Shown here: positions 61,211 to 64,000 of the stretch, piece after piece
Layout of the letters: each line of letters begins with the position of its first letter
Position numbering within the stretch: the first letter of the stretch is position 1
NCBI GenBank assembly: GCA_904063045.1
Contig: CAJFCJ010000017.1
Location: forward strand, 248,001 to 312,000
Length of the DNA: 64,000 nucleotides
Source: Dimorphilus gyrociliatus
Lineage: Eukaryota; Annelida; Polychaeta; Dinophilidae
Reading direction: 5' to 3'
The notes under the pieces: generated by a model
What the model was told of the DNA's origin: nothing
The model's input: the letters and a program-made list of their open reading frames with translations, nothing else
Database searches by the model: none
Position numbers and translations under genes: made by a program

Positions 61211-63691
61211 TTACATACATGTACAAATGCCAGACTTCTTATCTGAGCCTTGCCTTGACGCTTTACCCTTTGGAGTATTCTTGGTTTCGTTGTTATCATT
61301 GCCAATTTTGCATTTTTGATTATTATCATCTTTTCCGTACGCCTTATCATTCTTATAATCATCTTTCAGAGAACTGGTCCTCGAAACTCTGTATAATAAA
61401 ATGATTAGTTTAAAATAATAGTAATAGCAAGCGACATTACTCTGAATTGCTCCTAATCAAAATTGGTATCCTCTTCATTTGTTCAGTGTAAATATCGTAC
61501 ACAATTTTCTTCGATTCCAAAACTGTATTCAGGGAAAACTCTTGAATATTTTCAAGATATAAATCTCCTTTAATTCCTTGATCCCTTTGCAATTTTTGTA
61601 ACAATTCTTTAGCTTTATCGTTTTCTCTTCTGAAAATCTTTTTGAAAATTTCCAACATGCTGGGGAATTCATCCAATAAAATCTTCCATTCTCCAGCTAA
61701 TTGGTTAGGTAAAGATTGGTAACCTTTCAATGATGCTTCAATATTCAAACCAAGTTTACACAGATATTCATCAGATATTGATTGCAATTTGTGTGAAGAG
61801 GCGTCTCTCGATTCGTAAAAGTCTTTCAAGCAATCGTAACCGAATGAGTTAAATGTTTGAACTATTTTATATGGAACAAGTCCAATTTGTCCGTAAAACT
61901 TTAAAAGTGCAACTGTTGTCCTCATGATAAACATTCCATTTATAATTTTAATGGTCTTCTTTCTTTCATTGACAATACTTTGGACATCAACTTGTCTCAG
62001 CATTTTTCCCTGGTGTTTAAACTGCAGCGCACTTGTAACATTTCTCTCGGCTCCATCGAAACATTTCGAAAGGCTTTCAATGGAAAGAAATGAAGAATCT
62101 CTTAAAAATTGTCCAATAGTATTATCGAATCTATCATAAAAACAATCTATAATTTGTTTTCGTAATTCTGTGGATTGCGATTTTATATCTTTCAAAGCTT
62201 TATCTATATGTTCATTTATTGTGGATGAAAACATTTTCTTATCTTTTTCATTGTCCATTCTTTCTTCTTCGAATAACTCTTTCGATTTTTGATGATATTT
62301 CTTACGTAATTCTCTTCCACGATTTTCAATTTCACTATCATCTATGTCCATTGGAACACATTCACAAGACAACTCTACAGTTTCCTCTTCCAAATCCTTA
62401 AAGATGTCTTCTGCTGTATTTCTAACTTTTCTATACGACAACAATTCCCTCACCGATCTGGGATTTTTGATTCTATCGTTTGTTTCCAGATTTTGTAAGA
62501 CTTTCTCGATATTTTCTAATATTTCTGGTCCAGTTCTTGCCATATTTAATATTTTATCACAAAACTCGAAAAGATCTCCAACAAACGCTTCCATTGCAGT
62601 TCTGAAATTATCTCCGAAATCTGTAATATACAAAAATTCATTGATTTAATGATTATCTTCCATTTAAAATTGTTTATTTACCGTTCAAGTTGATTTCATC
62701 ATTTTCCTGATCATCCAATCTTGGATTAGGTAACAAAGAAAATTTCGTTTCTTTCCGCCAAATGTTCTTCAGAGTTTGACCTAAATCTTCGTAATTCTTT
62801 TAATGATATACCGTTAATTATCAATGAAATAATAATACGAAGACAAAAATCCCATTACCTCAAGCTGTTTTGCTTTGAATTCATCATTGAATATGCCATG
62901 CTTATACTTATCTCTCTTACTTCTGTCTCTTAGAACAAATAAAAGATTCTGAAGTAGGAAGATAAAAGGCTATTTAAGTAATATCACTTTCATATATAAA
63001 TTAATCTTACTGAAAAATTTTTCAGCTCATTCTCCGATCGATTCTCAACACTTATCATTAAACAATGCTAAAAAAAACGTCATTCTAATATCATTTTCTT
63101 ATCAATTTTAATAACCCAATCAACTTACACAAAGGGCTTCTGTTTCGGACTCTTTTAATACTTCCTTTGTATTTAAAATAGTTAGTGATGAAACGTGAAG
63201 TAATATTGAAAAAATCAATAAATCATTAATCTGTAATTTTTCAGGACTGTCTAAACCCTGCGAATCCACGAACAGTATGTGGTAACCCTTCCTATGTATA
63301 ATATATTGAATGAGAAAAAAAAAGCTAATGGATAAACTTAAAACAAAAGAAACCTTTCAACTGAAAAAGGCCAGATATCGATTCCTGTGGAATATAAGAT
63401 TAATCTGAGACGGTTGTTAATTAAGTCAAAAACAGAAAATAAACCTTTTGTGACAGATGCATGATTCTCGTCGTATCGAGCATGAAATCGATTTTCAACT
63501 TTATCCGCCGAAGAATACAAGTAATGAAGAATAAGATTTAACAAAGTACTCTTTCCACTTCTTAATACCCCAGTTATACTAATAACAATACATTTCTTGT
63601 CCCTACACTCCTTCCGTAGAAAATCAATAGCTGATATATTCAATTTCGGAGTATTATTTTCATCAATTTTTAACAAATTTATCGCAGACAT
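61211..63691 (-). CDS. Guanylate-binding-protein-like large GTPase, copy 2, with CaaX-ending last exon
   Basis: Eight exons (63691-63445, 63384-63354, 63291-63129, 63067-63011, 62948-62859, 62796-62682, 62620-61441, 61388-61211) give 686 residues. The first five exons have exactly the lengths of copy 1 (247, 31, 163, 57, 90), so this is a duplicated, inverted gene. G1 is ITGVLRSGKSTLLN, switch I VTKGIDIWPF, G3 LFVDSQGLDSPE, RD motif FVLRDRSKRD. If the donor at 61440 is not used, translation stops at 61437-61439 after SNSE. If it is used (GTAATG, in-phase acceptor), a basic 59-residue tail follows, ending DKKSGICTCM. CTCM is a CaaX box, as found at the end of prenylated vertebrate GBPs. The prenylated form should be membrane-bound, the other soluble. 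Confidence 0.8.
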
Positions 63692-64000
63692 TATCTACGA
63701 GTGCCAACAAAATCTTTATAACAACCTACTTTCACTATACGATGAATATATGAAAAAACCATGGTTAGAATTATACATCAATAATAGTTTTAACCATACT
63801 TGTCTATAAAAAAACGGATACTTCTGATAGAAAGAATGCTACTTGGTGTTTATATTATAACAACGTTAAAACTATAATAACACCCTTAATATTTGGATAT
63901 TTATTTGCTTACTTTGAATAAGCAAATCAATATTTTATTTATTATTAATCATACAAAAAAAACATTCCTTTTCACTTATAACAAACAATAATAAATTTAA
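63692..64000. other. Right-edge intergenic sequence
   Basis: The upstream region of GTPase copy 2. It contains short T/A repeats; the open frame at 63597-63809 (plus) overlaps the GTPase exon antisense and looks spurious. No gene seen. Confidence 0.4.

Noticed and set aside
61180-61362. 60-codon minus-strand frame rich in Arg and Ile
   Set aside because: It is a different frame of the GTPase copy 2 last exon, which has in-phase splicing and a CaaX end.
1-64000. tRNA, rRNA, CRISPR arrays or bacterial operons
   Set aside because: Nothing resembling these was recognised; the genes have spliceosomal introns.

Overview
The window looks like nuclear DNA of a small-genome animal. It is strongly AT-rich. 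Almost every gene is cut by very short introns (about 45-75 bp, GT..AG), and TAA, TAG and TGA all act as stops. The domain set is animal: class-A receptors with LDLa and LRR ectodomains, SRCR, C-type lectin, SUEL lectin, ShKT, Ly6/uPAR, NACHT-LRR, guanylate-binding-protein GTPases and ZYG11-type LRR/ARM proteins. Receptors of the GRL101/LGR kind are well known in molluscs and annelids, so a compact-genome lophotrochozoan (a Dimorphilus-like annelid, for example) is a reasonable but unproven guess.

Layout. 1-186: first exon of a ZYG11-like gene that runs off the left edge (minus). 1280-3514: three tandem relatives of a small multi-pass membrane protein, two of them possibly damaged. 3890-6004: secreted protein with two SUEL lectin and seven ShKT domains. 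6375-12328 (minus): 1765-residue GPI-anchored cysteine-rich protein ending in a Ly6/uPAR domain. 13978-21028 and 21257-28332 (minus): two tandem giant receptors. 28326-29678: fragments of a BEL/Pao-like retroelement framed by a ~145-bp direct repeat that duplicates the start codon region of the second receptor. 29750-30470 (minus): small four-TM protein. 31273-35844: intronless NACHT-LRR protein. 36158-41982 (minus): third receptor. 42763-43557: second copy of the four-TM protein. 44272-50181: fourth receptor, carrying an in-frame stop and a frameshift. 50702-55476 (minus): two more ZYG11-like genes. 55928-57253 (minus): BED-finger/hAT-derived protein. 58951-61108 and 61211-63691: a convergent pair of guanylate-binding-protein-like GTPases with matching exon lengths, only one of which ends in a CaaX-type prenylation motif.

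The most unusual object is the four-copy receptor family. Each copy joins SRCR-like domains, two orphan modules (a CLKCYK exon and an SKTYG exon), a C-type-lectin-like domain, about six LDLa repeats, LRRs and a rhodopsin-type 7TM. Each ends in a cytoplasmic tail that reads like the C-lobe of a protein kinase stripped of its catalytic residues. I know of no described receptor with this architecture, but I could run no search.

Several neighbours (NACHT-LRR, GBP-like GTPases, lectin/SRCR receptors, ubiquitin-ligase substrate receptors) belong to families used in innate immunity elsewhere, and most occur as local duplicates. The locus may therefore be a recognition or defence neighbourhood; that is inference from family membership only. 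Gene models were spliced by eye and checked by reading-frame continuity. The small genes and the cysteine-rich gene are consistent at every junction. Internal exon edges of the giant receptors are approximate.
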